From: Pelodera strongyloides | Taxonomy: Eukaryota; Nematoda; Chromadorea; Rhabditida; Rhabditidae | Assembly: GCA_036852015.1 (NCBI GenBank) | Contig: JAANDG010000261.1 | Location: forward strand, 124,001-188,000 | Direction: 5' to 3' | DNA: 64,000 bases | Shown here: piece by piece, positions 45,001-56,373 of the stretch | How the letters are laid out: every line of letters begins with the position of its first letter | Position numbering within the stretch: the stretch's first letter is position 1 | Translations under genes and position numbers: made by a program | The notes under the pieces: generated by a model | The model's input: the letters and a program-made list of their open reading frames with translations, nothing else | What the model was told of the DNA's origin: nothing | The model's database searches: none

Positions 45001-48000
45001 AGTGCGAGAGCAGGAGATTCAGAGCGATCGTGGGCCTAGGGAGGGCTCCCTGTGCGTTGGTGAATACAGCCAGCCTCTGCCCACCCTTCTTAACCACCCT
45101 ATCCGCACAATTAACAAACTGCCTCTCACCTGTCAGTGCTGGTGTTAAAGTCGGCATCGTAGATAGTGAATGGTTTGTCAATGGTCGTGCACTCGGTCAT
45201 GAATTCGATGGAACCTCCCGGATCGGCAGAAATATCACACAGAGCGATCAGACGGTGGGGGAGAGTCGGGGTTCCCGGGGCATCGTACTGAAAAAAAAAC
45301 TAATGTGAAATAAAGTCAAACTGGATTACGCAGCTCGCAACTGAAATTGACTAAAATACACATGTACTCAATAGGTTCCCCTAAGACACATTAACTCATT
45401 CTTATAATTTATTACTTAATTCTACATTATTTCTTGAGTTCTTAGTTTCTCAATATGTTTCATTCTAGTATATATTGTTTCGTATGTAAACTTATTGTAA
45501 TACGCACGGTCCCTTGTTAGTATGATGGTGTCTTTACTGCACCACATCTTAGGGTGCCTTTTGTTGCTAGATGTTGTGTTAAGTTGTCTTAGATTTAATT
45601 ATCATCAATTTTCAATACCTTGTGTTCGGGTGTCAGAAGATTCTTAGCATCGGGAATGGTTATCAACCTGGGAGTGTTCACTCCCCAATAAACACCATTG
45701 ATAATCACGCTTGCATACGGGGCGATCTGAAACATCTTTCTTCCTTACAATTACACGTAACACGAGTATGCGCTTAGTGGGTGCACTAATGGTGTGTAGA
45801 ATATACATACAAACATACTGACAGCAAAAATAGGATGCAGCCATGTTGTATGCGTAACTGGCGCTAAAATTCAGTCATCCATACAAAAAAACCTACGCCT
45901 ACAGAAAGGATCAAGAAAGGGTACTCTCTCCATGGGGGACATCCACAGTTAACAATGTACAGTAGGCACGTGCCGAGCTTTAGGACTGTGACTTGTCTTT
46001 ATTCTAAAATCTTGGGAGTCCTAAGTCCTAAGGCTCGGCATGCCTACTGTGAATTACATAAATAACGGCACACAATGCCGAAAGACCTTACCTCAGTGGC
46101 AAATTTGGAAGTGTAGAGGTCTGGGCGTTCTTCGAATTCCTTCTTGTCGAAAACACCGCCTAGAGAATAGTGAACCACATTATGCAGATGCAGACGAAGA
46201 CGAGAAAAACTAACGCATCTAACTAAGATTTTGAATATATTGTCCTATTTATTGTTGACGTTTGGTTATTTTCATGTGCATATTAGTGTCGACTCTCACA
46301 CTAATGTAATTTTAAATAATGAAGCGAGATAATATTGATTTCTTCGCACTGACAGACATAGATTACTGAACACTCCAACAAACTTCGTCAAGCTAGCTCT
46401 CACCTTAAAGGGAATGTCAAGCCGGTTTTTCATGTTGGGCTCAAAAAAAAAGCTTATGTTTTGAAGGTGAGGAAAGTGAAAATAAAAATAAACAAAAACT
46501 TTCATATAAGAAGAAAAACAATTTCAAACCCCTCCAAAAAACTCCTTCAATATGGGATTCTGGTCATTTGGACAAAATCAGAACTATTCTCTGTCCGCAG
46601 GACCGTTTGCTGTTAGACAGCAAAGAAAAAGAGGAGAGCGCGAGAGAAACTTTTTTAAGTCAGCAAAGAAAAAGTGGAGAGCGCGAGAGAAATTTTGTAA
46701 ACTACGGTATTTGTGACAGCGTGTTATAGAATATCTGTGAATCAGGCTTGACATTCGCTTTAAAGAAATCAACCGATCAGATCAGTCAAAACATGAAATC
46801 ACTAACCATGTTTGGGAACCATATGGTCTGCACGTGTAACAACGCATCCGTAAACCTTGTTGAGACCTGAAAATATATCATAATTCTCCGAGCCACAAAA
46901 CACAAACAGTTGTATTTCAAGAAAATCCTTTACTTCAAATGGGGATCGCGGGTGACTGCATGATCGCACAAAGGTACCACACATAGTGCCAAAGAATAAC
47001 CTTCTACTGACAAGCCTGGTGATGGTTGCGCTCACCCCAACGGCATAATATGGGACTCACGCGTTCGTAACTTAAACTTATTCGAAAAACACAGAAAATA
47101 TCTGACACCAATACGATTAGCCACAATCCTAAGATTCAGGATCTAGATCAAACGGAACTACGGAACGTACTTCCTTTCTGCGCAACCTTCGGCAACGTGG
47201 CAACATCGACGTATTCGTGGGGAAGGTGTTCGAATAGTTCCTGTGCTCCCTGGGACACATTTCCCGATCCGGTGAATACAAAGACCAGCGGGCCGAGAGA
47301 CCTAGATAATGAGACTTGATCTTCATTACCATTATCATCATACTGCCGTAGTAGTAAACTAGAACAAACAAAATGTTTTTGAGTCATCGATCAAGCTGTG
47401 ATGGCAGGCAATCTGATCTGACTGAAACCCTCGTCTACTCTGCTCAGCGCCTCTGCAGAACAAGTCACACTTTTTGACTGAACCGCGCTCGAATAGAGCT
47501 GATGCGTACAAGGTTTGAGAACGAAAAATTAACATAAGTACAGTACCTGGGCATTTTATTCAGTGCGATCTCATATCCAATATCGCGAATCGCATTGACA
47601 GCCATGTGCGAATCAGAGTAGTTGTGCGCCAATCCCATGTGGAGGAAAGGAGTGTGGTGTCCTGCGAGAAACACAATAATCAACTGGAACCCATGCTCAT
47701 ATACAATACGCCCAAACTCATAAGAACTATTCAGCGGACCTCTCTTTCACAGAACACATCTCAGACTTCAATAAACCCACTTAGTCGCGAATAGCAATAT
47801 GACTCAAAAGGAAATGTTTCAAAGAACGGATATCTAAGAGAATCTTTGAGCAAGCTAATAAACATCTTCTGTGATCTTTGAGGACTATAACCATCAATCG
47901 AATCCCACCCACCAAGAGCCAATAGTCTCAATCCGAGTCCGTGCAGAATATCAATGAACCCCGCGTATCCGGCCCATTTTCCAAACATCACTTTTCTCTT

Positions 48001-49472
48001 TCCACGCTCGTCGACAATCTTCTCGTAGTCAATCAGACGGATGTTCTAAAGCAGTAAAATCTTCTATGATATAAAACTATAAAGGCCTTACAGCACTAGA
48101 CGACATGTCCATGGAAGATATAATACAATTTACAAAACAAGGATGTGTAATGCTAACTATTGAGGATATAATCTACATGGGTGGTCCATAATGTCACTAA
48201 TAAATTCGTTCAAGTAATATGCATTAACACGGTCGCTGGTTAAGTTACAGAGGAAAAAACTACCGGTAACTATGGTATAGAATAATCCAAAATCACAACC
48301 TACCCTTTGCAGAATGGTGTCCAACATCTCCATATTATCTTGTTGTGCCTTGATTGTGTGAGAGAAGAAAGCGTACGCCTTCTCTGGGATTAGCTGATCA
48401 ACGGGAACCTGAAAATTAGCAAATAATATTAATTATACTTCTTTTTATTCTTCTTGAATATTCTTGTTAGCTAGCGATGTTCTCCAAATGTGGTTAGTAA
48501 AACAAAAAGGGGTGCCCACACCAGTCTTCAAAAAAATGTACAACCATGAAAAAGCCCACCTGTTTTACAGATATGATCAGTTGTGCTTCGGACAAGTCTT
48601 CCTTGACAACGGCTCCTGCTGCCATATAGTCCTAAACGTTTATTATGAACATAGAAGACATAGAAGGAATTTACTTTTATTTACTCCTACGGTTATTACT
48701 TTAGTACTTTATCTTTTCTTTGATTTTCCAATTACATCTTTTACCAACTGAAAGAATCTTTTACCAACTGAATCTTTTACCAACTGAAAGAACATGCAAC
48801 TGCAAATGAATTATTTATTATTATTATTAAGCTTACTAAACCTAGAAAGACCGAGAATGGGACTGTGTCTAACTAATTCGCTCTGTTACATAAATTTCAT
48901 TCTATTAGAATACACTCCAATTCCGATTACCTGAATAGGATAGGCTCTTCGATTACTGGGTTGAATGAGGACTCGGACTCCCTCCTTTGTCAGTTTCTTC
49001 ACATGAACTGGAGCGAGTGGTGCTCTCCTCTCCCACGCATTGATGGTCTCCCGTCGGATTCCCAGGGTTGGGTGACCGCGGCCCACATATCTGCAAGAAA
49101 TTTGGTACATTATTCCATAAAATCAAAAACCTAGAGGAGGCCGGACCGTGTACTTCAGGCACGAGACCCTCGAGGAGTTCATTTCTCTTCCGAAGACGGG
49201 CCTAACCTTAACCTTTATTAAAATTCCTATATATTATCAGTATCCAAAGGACAAGAACGCCCTAAAGCAAACGAGAGCAGCCCTGCGATTATCATACGTA
49301 CAAACTACCATATCAAAAATGCCAGTACAGTCATTAACACAGGACCTACTTTATTAATATAATCGTGTATGTATTACTAATAAATATTTATGAATATCAA
49401 AACTTACTGGGACTGAAATCGAATAGATCGAAGGATCGTCTCTCGAGAACCTCTGCTAAGATTTAGCAGCAT
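39009..49472 (-). CDS. aass-1: Alpha-aminoadipic semialdehyde synthase (lysine-ketoglutarate reductase / saccharopine dehydrogenase)
   Basis: Bifunctional mitochondrial enzyme for the first two steps of lysine breakdown: lysine plus 2-oxoglutarate to saccharopine, then to aminoadipic semialdehyde and glutamate. Twenty-six exons, all in frame, give 936 aa (family about 930): 49408-49472, 48931-49090, 48560-48631, 48304-48408, 47913-48045, 47547-47661, 47171-47301, 46807-46866, 46092-46159, 45619-45726, 45130-45287, 44634-44748, 44127-44260, 43505-43616, 43185-43306, 42750-42881, 42399-42507, 41939-42079, 41578-41678, 41274-41340, 41031-41129, 40759-40854, 40276-40374, 39782-39873, 39494-39591, 39009-39127. 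A Ser/Arg presequence covers residues 1-22. The reductase half opens with [16 protein letters not shown] (about 34-49) and has the nucleotide loop [13 protein letters not shown] (about 225-237). The dehydrogenase half starts at [12 protein letters not shown] (about 491-502). A TTTAG acceptor abuts the ATG. The gene symbol follows C. elegans usage. Confidence 0.96.
39961..40146. repeat. Palindromic TTAA element, family A, copy 8
   Basis: TTAAAGCGAAATATCGGCCG and the inverse ending CTTCGCTTTAA, with TTAA at both borders. It lies in the intron between the exons at 39782 and 40276. Confidence 0.88.
40173..40215. repeat. Perfect 20-bp-stem hairpin with 3-nt loop
   Basis: Bases 40173-40192 and 40196-40215 are exact reverse complements (GCCCCTATTGGAAGTCAGAG) around TAG. 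It lies in an aminoadipate-synthase intron, 26 bp after the family A element. Confidence 0.97.
40438..40592. repeat. GC-rich fold-back, CTGTGGCCGTATGCACGAAC family, copy 2
   Basis: The ends match 36555-36705 with one change in the right arm (GTTAGTGCATACGGCCACAG). It is intronic in the aminoadipate synthase gene. Confidence 0.92.
44355..44520. repeat. Dispersed repeat shared with 5455-5600
   Basis: It has the same order of blocks as the copy at 5455-5600, with a small internal duplication of CCGGAGGTGGT. It is intronic in the aminoadipate synthase gene. Confidence 0.75.
44929..45072. repeat. GGCCGTATTCACCA inverted-repeat element, copy 2
   Basis: The ends GGCCGTATTCACCAAC and TTGGTGAATACAGCC and the inner inverted GGGAGCCCTCCC / GGGAGGGCTCCC pair make a GC-rich fold-back. 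It lies in an aminoadipate-synthase intron. Confidence 0.85.
45960..46052. repeat. Imperfect hairpin
   Basis: ACAGTAGGCACGTGCCGAGC at the left pairs with GCTCGGCATGCCTACTGT at the right, continued by TTAGGACT and AGTCCTAA. The loop is about 35 bp. Confidence 0.85.
46405..46763. repeat. TTAA element, family E, with 43-bp internal tandem repeat
   Basis: The ends TTAAAGGGAATGTCAAGCC and GGCTTGACATTCGCTTTAA are inverted, with TTAA at both borders. Inside, a unit of about 43 bp beginning CAGCAAAGAAAAAG and containing GAGAGCGCGAGAGAAA is present twice (about 46618-46700). Confidence 0.85.
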
Positions 49473-51352
49473 CTAAACAAAAAGTACTGTAAGTCAGTGA
49501 CAAATATCAACAAAAAAGAAAGTAAGCGAGTACGAATCTGTCATCACTCCTCGTAAAGACTGACAGACGAGATAAAGCAATTCCTGTAAAAATGCAACAT
49601 GATGGGGAATTTGGGGAGCGGAGAGGTAAAAAAAAAGAGATAAAGAAACACTTTACGACATGGCATGTTTCAATAGTTCGAATGAATGCTTGGAGGTGAA
49701 ATCATTTTTACAGACGTATCTTGAACACACAATACAATTAACTAATTGCTGCCCAAAGAAAAAGAGAAGGACAGTATGAATGCCCACACTTAGCAACTAA
49801 CAATCAGGCTTACGAGGTTTTCAAGTATGGTGAAAATTTACAGTATTTTGGAACTACACGAAAATATACGTGTAAAAAGTTTCGTGTAGAAATACGGTAG
49901 TATTGACAGAATCACACCGAATTTTTGGTATACTTGGAAACCCCATTATAGCCCTATAATTAGTTAATAGAACGCAGGACACTATTTTTTGCACATTAAA
50001 ACAACTCATACGAACTTCAAAAGTATGCGCATACCGGCATAAACCACATCACAGGGACATCTTACCCATTTACACCAAAACTTGCAATAAGATCGTAGGA
50101 GTAGATAACTCCTATCTACGCGAAAACTATGATCAAACAAAACGAAGGTCGTTTGCTAAATCAAAAAATTGCAGCATTATATTTCAAAAAATAAGAAAGT
50201 TACGTTCACCCCTAATCTAGAAAGCATAAAAACAGTGTGGGACGGAGACAGACAATAAAATTCTATGGCACAAGATAAGAATTTTACAAACTTTTTATCA
50301 CGTAACCACAGGGCGGGAGATGGGCGAGCAGATTAAAATCATCAGATGCAAGAGCAAAAACCACTTACAACTGAAGAGGTGTCCTTTAAAGATTGTTATC
50401 AAATTTTCTTCACAACATAGAAACAGAGATAAACACTGCGTAGGTTTGTAAATTTTGTTTGTTCGTCTGTGTTAGTTAGTCCACTAATTTAAAACCTACT
50501 AGAATCGTGTTTAAATGTTTAAAACCGTCAAGTGTTTTGTGTTTAAACGAAAAGTTCAGTATCAGTGAGGATACAACACAAACGGACAGTTGAAGCTGTA
50601 TATGTGTTTCGTTTAAATGGGGCCCAATACGAGATACAGTGATGGAGAGAGAGGCGAAAGATGGCCGGACAGAAATACAGTCCAAGCACACGGTTTGCAC
50701 AGGATGACCCAGACACTCAAAGACAGAGGGATGAATAAAACTGTAGGAGGGGGAGGAACCGGCGGAGAATATACAAAGAGAACAGAGAGAAGGCAGGAAA
50801 AACCACGTGGAGGCTCGACAATTTGGCGGGAGAGGAGATAAAGGCAAGCAGAAGGGTGATGGGCCAGCCCGCCAGCCGACCCAGCAACCACAAGATCAAA
50901 ACGCCAAAAGTCACATTCACAATTGATCCCGCCTCTCAGAACTTCGACAGTTATCTAATTGCTCGAATAATCCCTTTAGCAATATTAACTCAAAGGCCAA
51001 CCAATAAGCTTCAAATTCAAGTAATATTGTAAAGCAATCATTCCGAAATCGAATCATTGGAAAGTAAATGAACAAGACGCTCTTTAAAAAAACTTTACTA
51101 TCGTACTATTATAAAAAACAACAACATTTGAACTATTCTCAACTATTAAATATTCTCTAAACTATGCGTGAGTAACAAGCAGATACCATTCCTCTTGGGA
51201 AAAAAGAATTATATCAGCAAAAAGGTAAAGATGCACAAGAATTCAATAAGCAACATTAAGAAACATTCGTAAAATTCGTATAAAACAAGAAAAATGTCAA
51301 CAATTTTAACAGGAACAACCAGCCGACGTGGTTGCTTTGATGCACTTCCATC
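49473..51352. other. Intergenic region upstream of the aminoadipate synthase gene
   Basis: This is the 3' flank of TMEM144 paralog 2 and the promoter side of the aminoadipate synthase (both minus). It contains an inverted copy of the AAGTAT repeat at 49815-49950. The open frames near 50476-50891 and 50617-50841 overlap on both strands and have no domain. No gene is called. Confidence 0.5.
49815..49950. repeat. AAGTATCCCAAAAA-type repeat, copy 2 (inverted)
   Basis: It contains AATTTACAGTATTTTGGAA and AATACGGTAGTATTGACAGA, the inverse of blocks at 32980-33135 and 58277-58445. The ends are inverted TTTCAAGTAT and ATACTTGGAAACCCC. Confidence 0.8.
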
Positions 51353-54300
51353 CTAGAGCTTTGACAGGCCTAGCAACAGGATTCCAAACAAGGACACAAC
51401 GAACGCTGCTGCCAGAAGCACAAAATTACGGCGTCCCTGAAAAAAAAACGCATTTTAACAAATACTTAAAAAAGCACAGCGTAAGAAGTTGGAGCGGTTG
51501 CAGTCTGCCTGGTTCGACTGTGTGCTTCCAGTGTCTGACTGACATGCACTTGTAATAAATACGTAAACTGTCACGGTAAAATTGTAAAATACAAACCTTG
51601 ATTTCTTTGAACAGCAGAATTGCCCAGAGACCATTAATTAGTCCAGGACTCATGGCAGCGATCGGGAACGCAACAATCTGGCTCACCTAAAGGAAACGCG
51701 CAAGTAAAAGCAAGTCAGGGATAAAACACTGATGTCACTGATGCGTAAAATCATGCACCAACTAAACCAAGACCATTTGCATATCCAAGTCTCCCTATCT
51801 TTTTCACGCCAGCTCCATAGTTAAATAATAACGTAACATATTCTGGAAGTAAACAAAGTTAACAAAGCATTCACCTCAGCATTCGCAATAGCCAGAAGAG
51901 ACACTCCAGTTCCGTAAATAGCACCGGACAAAAGAGCTGGTGCTGCCACATTAGGGTTGAGAACGGGCATATTCTTCCTGAAACACAGTAAAAAATAACT
52001 ACATCATATGCCGGATAGGATACGAAACACTAACAAACTTGATTAGCTTTGGACGAAAATCAAAGCTAACGCTAGTTCTGTGATCTATGGTGTGAATTTT
52101 GGTTAGGCTTAAACCCGTTTGAAAACTTATTCATCATATCACAATTCACAATCACAATCTAATTTACAACGTGCTGTTCGTGCGTGAATAGGATACGAAA
52201 AGAATAAAAACACGAGTAGTACGCAAACAGTTGCTCCCGTGAAGTGGTGAAACAGAGTAAAGTTTTTGCAAGTGCATAAAACCCACTTTGCAAGTGCATA
52301 AATGACGAAGAGGGTCGTTGAAGTGAAGACAGCTCCAAGCGCAAAGGAGAACAAATATGCCTAAACACCAACTAAATTAACTTTAATGCACATAATGGAA
52401 TCATGGAACGACGCATTGGGCTTCCCTTTCCACATTACGCCGAAGAGGGCGGAACTATAAAAATATAAAAAGCATATTTTTAGACTCGCATCTTAGATTC
52501 ATTGCCAGTTGTCACCAATTTACGCCGCTCCAATTCTTCAATATTTTCCGCCTTGTTGCCAACTGTACATTTGTGGTGAATTCTATTTTCCAATGGGCAC
52601 CAACAATATACATACAAACATACCTTTGCATCCGTGGGATATGTCGGAACTTGCGGCTCCGTCACGTATAGTACATCACTGGACGCGTTCACGTACTTGG
52701 CATCACTTTTTCCGGCTTCTGTCATCAATTTTACAGGGGTCAGCATATTTCCATAGAAGAGACCGACAACAGCACAGAGGAACATACAGCTGAAACAAGT
52801 GTTACCACTACCACACAATATACAGTAGTCGAGTGCGAACCCGCAGTCTTCGACATAATCAACTTCGGAATCAATTGTTCCGAAGTTGCGTCCGACGCAG
52901 TTCTATATTCACATTTATCCTGCTTTTGTAGCTCCATAAGATTCAAAACCAACTGATGTAAACTGAGCTTTTATTAAAAACCGCTAGATATCGACTTATC
53001 GACTAGAAGAGAGACTGTCTGACATAAAGAACTTACAAATTTTTGCTGGGAAATCTCTTCACATGAATGGGGGTCTCGTGAGTTTCACAAAGAGCTTCTT
53101 CTTCTTTCTAAAAAAAGAGATGAATTTTAATTGTCGAATGTCGAATCTCCCGGAAAGAACCGTCAATGTTGAATCCTTATCCTTATACATTCTATGCAAA
53201 TTAGTCTAAGTCACCTCCACCTCCTTACGAAGGTACGAAGGCTTGTACCATCTCCCCAAAGTTTTGAAATGCGGACAGTATTTTTGCCCTGGCCAAGATT
53301 CAACAATGGTGACAAGACTGGGATGAAAATGAAAGGAGACGATAAACAACCAGTACAATGAAAGGAACCGATACCGTAAGATTTGATGGGATGTCAGCGA
53401 GACGAATCGACTTCGGTGTAAGGTGCGGATGAGGGATTGGCTTCGTAGGACTATTCTTCACCATTGCAAACAACACACCGCTAAAACAACACTGCGTTGC
53501 TAAATGATTGATTAAAGTTGACTATCAACCAAACCAATATACCACACTTCACCAGGACCCAGGACCAGGAAACGTTCGCGATGAAGGATGTATAATACAT
53601 CCATCAGTGGTGAAGAAAGAACTTAGTTTACAGTAACTTTAGCTACGGCCACAGGTTTACGCCAAATGAAAAGAAAATGGTATGTGCTCCTTTTCGCATG
53701 TTCTACCTCGTTCTTCGTTAATTTAATTGGGCGCTATTGAGCTTGGGGGGGCCAAGTGGGCGGAGCCTCATAATAGTCTGAGCTTGCTGAAACTTGGCCA
53801 CAAGGGGTAATCCGACCTGCCAAATCGATTGAGCACAAAATCAATAGACTATAATCAATATTTATTGATTTTCCGGTCATTGATTTTTTCTCCAGAAGAA
53901 TACTTTAAAAAACGTAAATTCTAGTGTTTCAGATGTATCCATGTGTAATTACGTGACGAGAGAGCTCAGGCATGCGAACATGTCAAAGTTAAGATTTGTT
54001 TCCATATGCAGTATCCTTTAAGGAACGTACAGAACAGCAGCTAGTAGTAACACACCCCAAAATGAAGCTCTATCGTTTATGTACTCGAACAGAGCATTGA
54101 CAACGTCGAACTGTTTTCATTGACGAGATGTGTCCGACGACCATTTTAATTTATAGTGCAACCACATTAGCCTGAGATTACTAAGTGAATTGTTCCTGGC
54201 GCGGCAATAAGTGTAAAATATGGCTGAGCGTAAGTCAGTAACGTTAAAAAGCTAAATATATTCATACCTAGTCAGTTTAAAAGCGAAGAAAATCATCAGA

Positions 54301-55472
54301 GCAAAGGCAACAATCCATAACCAGGAAATCAATAAATATTGACTATAGACTATTGATTGTGTGCTCAATCGATTTGGCAGGTCGGATTACCCCATATGGC
54401 CAAGTTTCAGCACAGCAAGCTCAGACTTTTCAGAGGCTCCGCCCACTTTGGCCCCCCCCCCCCAAGCTCAATAGCGCCTTTAATTGTTCAAAGACAGTTT
54501 TCACGCATTGCAGTATCTGTATTTGTATAGAAACACCTTACCCAAGAATCAGCACAATAATGGCAGTGATGTTCAGGAAATTATTGTTCGCAAGTTCCGG
54601 CTCTCCAATAACCCCGAATCGTGCAAATCCCCAGCTGACCAGACAAATGGAAGTGTTCCAAAGCAGAGAACCCAGCATCATTCCAAGTCCTTCCATGATG
54701 CAAAGCGAGATGATATTGGCTAAATTCAGGAAGAATTACCATACCTCGTTTCAATGGCAACATGTGCAATTTTTATTCTGTAATAAAAGGCGCATGTAGT
54801 TAGTTCTTCACAACGGCCTAGAGACACGGTTGTAAATAACAAAACATAATTGCTAGTCTCAAACAATTGGAATACAGTGTTTTTAGTAATGGAAGTAAGG
54901 AAAGGTACCGATTGCGTACAGTCCTCCTCCGAGCATTGCATAGTAAAATATAGCAGTGGATCCCGATGCAAGCTGACAAATAAAGCCAGGCAAGAGAAGG
55001 CCAAGACACATCATGAATTGTACGAAGATACCTGCAGAACGTAGCCATGAGACGGAACTGAGCCAACTGGTGATTGCGAGACCAAGCGTTTATTTTGCGC
55101 ATTCCAACCTGCTTTGTTCAGGCTTTGGGTAATACATATTTAGGAGAGGTCTCCTTGTAAGCTTAGTATGAATCGGGAGCGTTGAAATTAACACTCTCGT
55201 ATCGTTAACACTTTCGCATCGACAAAGATGATCTATTTAGGGAAGATATGCAGTATTTTAGTAGCAACTTTACATTTGCATTTTCAAAATGTCTGAATTA
55301 GTGCGAAGGTAGGAATGTCGCTAGAAACAGAGTCAATGCTTGCCTAACTACTTATACAATAAATATACACAATTAACCAACCATCTCCAGAATCAAACAT
55401 CCGAACTGGGACGTAGGCTGTTCCGAAAACGAACGGTATCAAAGATACCGATACTATACCCGAGATTGACAT
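51353..55472 (-). CDS. TMEM144-family multi-pass membrane protein (paralog 2)
   Basis: Same family as the gene at 34487 and a close tandem copy of the gene at 56374. Ten exons, 360 aa: 55382-55472, 54909-55031, 54542-54719, 53375-53480, 53037-53107, 52624-52789, 52287-52357, 51875-51977, 51597-51686, 51353-51436. Seen: VFGTAYVPVRMFDSGDG at the N-terminus, FVQFMMCLGLLLPGFICQ, GLGMMLGSLLWNTSICLVSW, the second-half motif GLFYGNMLTPVKLM, and FPIAAMSPGLINGLWAILLF near the end. The start ATG directly follows a CCTTTCAG acceptor, which fits trans-splicing; the upstream paralog's stop is 901 bp away, so an operon is possible but not shown. Exon 6 is 60 bp longer than in paralog 3 and adds a hydrophilic loop with an NASS glycosylation-type site. 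Intron 3 carries a 749-bp transposon. Confidence 0.9.
53722..54486. mobile_element. hAT-like MITE with 8-bp target duplication
   Basis: The element body is 53730-54478 (749 bp). Its ends are inverted copies of about 150 bp that start GGCGCTATTGAGCTTGGGG and run through GGTAATCCGACCTGCCAAAT. The exact 8-bp direct repeat TTTAATTG is present at 53722-53729 and 54479-54486. The interior (about 440 bp) has no transposase frame. Eight-base duplications are typical of hAT (also P and Merlin) elements. It sits in intron 3 of TMEM144 paralog 2. Confidence 0.92.
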
Positions 55473-56373
55473 CTGAAAGGGAACAAATGTTTAAAAATGA
55501 AACAAGAGTGACCTGGCCAAAACGACTTGCGCAGGCCACTTTTTTGTGTTGATGTGCTGGTACTTGAGTATAGCTCCACAGATAGCTTGTGTAATAACAA
55601 CAATAACTAAAATAAAACACAACGGAACGTAACGGTGCCCAAGTATACCAGCTAAAAATTAGGATGAACGCTACGTTTCCCTATTGTAACTCACTATTCA
55701 GTTGAAAATAAAGTAAAGTATATTACACAACTGCAAAAAAATGAATGATAATCAAACATAATTTCGTAAAATAGAATACGCCAAACAAAAGAAACCAAAC
55801 ACAGCTTATCGATTTTTATATTGATCCAAGTCAGTTGCAAGGCGCTAAATTCGAATATTTGTTTTCTACTGTAGTCGTTCCAATATTTTGATAGTTGGAT
55901 TACAGTAGGAAATTTTCAAAGTTGTGCTGGGGTCGTCTTTTGTGAGTTTTATTTATGCAGTGAGCTTTCACAGGTTATGAATATCAATCTTTTCGGGTTC
56001 TCACAATAAACACATCGCTACCCTTTTTGTTCCTGACCTTTTTTCCAACAAAAAGCCCTCTGTGAACATAATGCCTTACAAACGTCCTTTATTAGACACC
56101 GCAGCCCCTTACAAACTCAATAATCTTATTGCCGCTACAGAATAGCTAGCAGCCCATCCAACCACATGCCGAATAATAGATTGTTTGATCATTTATACAT
56201 CAATAAAAATTATTTATTTCAACAAAATAATATGCATAAAAAATGGAAAAACAAACAGAAATACAGGCTAATACTGACAGATATACTGAATGATACAGGG
56301 CCACAATAATTAGCGTACAAATTCTTATTCTTACAAAATTACAAAACCATACAACTAACATTATTTCTATTGA
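55473..56373. other. Spacer between tandem TMEM144 paralogs
   Basis: AT-rich, 901 bp. A minus-strand AATAAA (TTTATT) for the upstream paralog lies near 56211. No gene was seen. Confidence 0.5.

Noticed and set aside
50476..50891. Frames on both strands upstream of the aminoadipate synthase
   Set aside because: They overlap each other, have low-complexity composition and no recognised domain or splice context.
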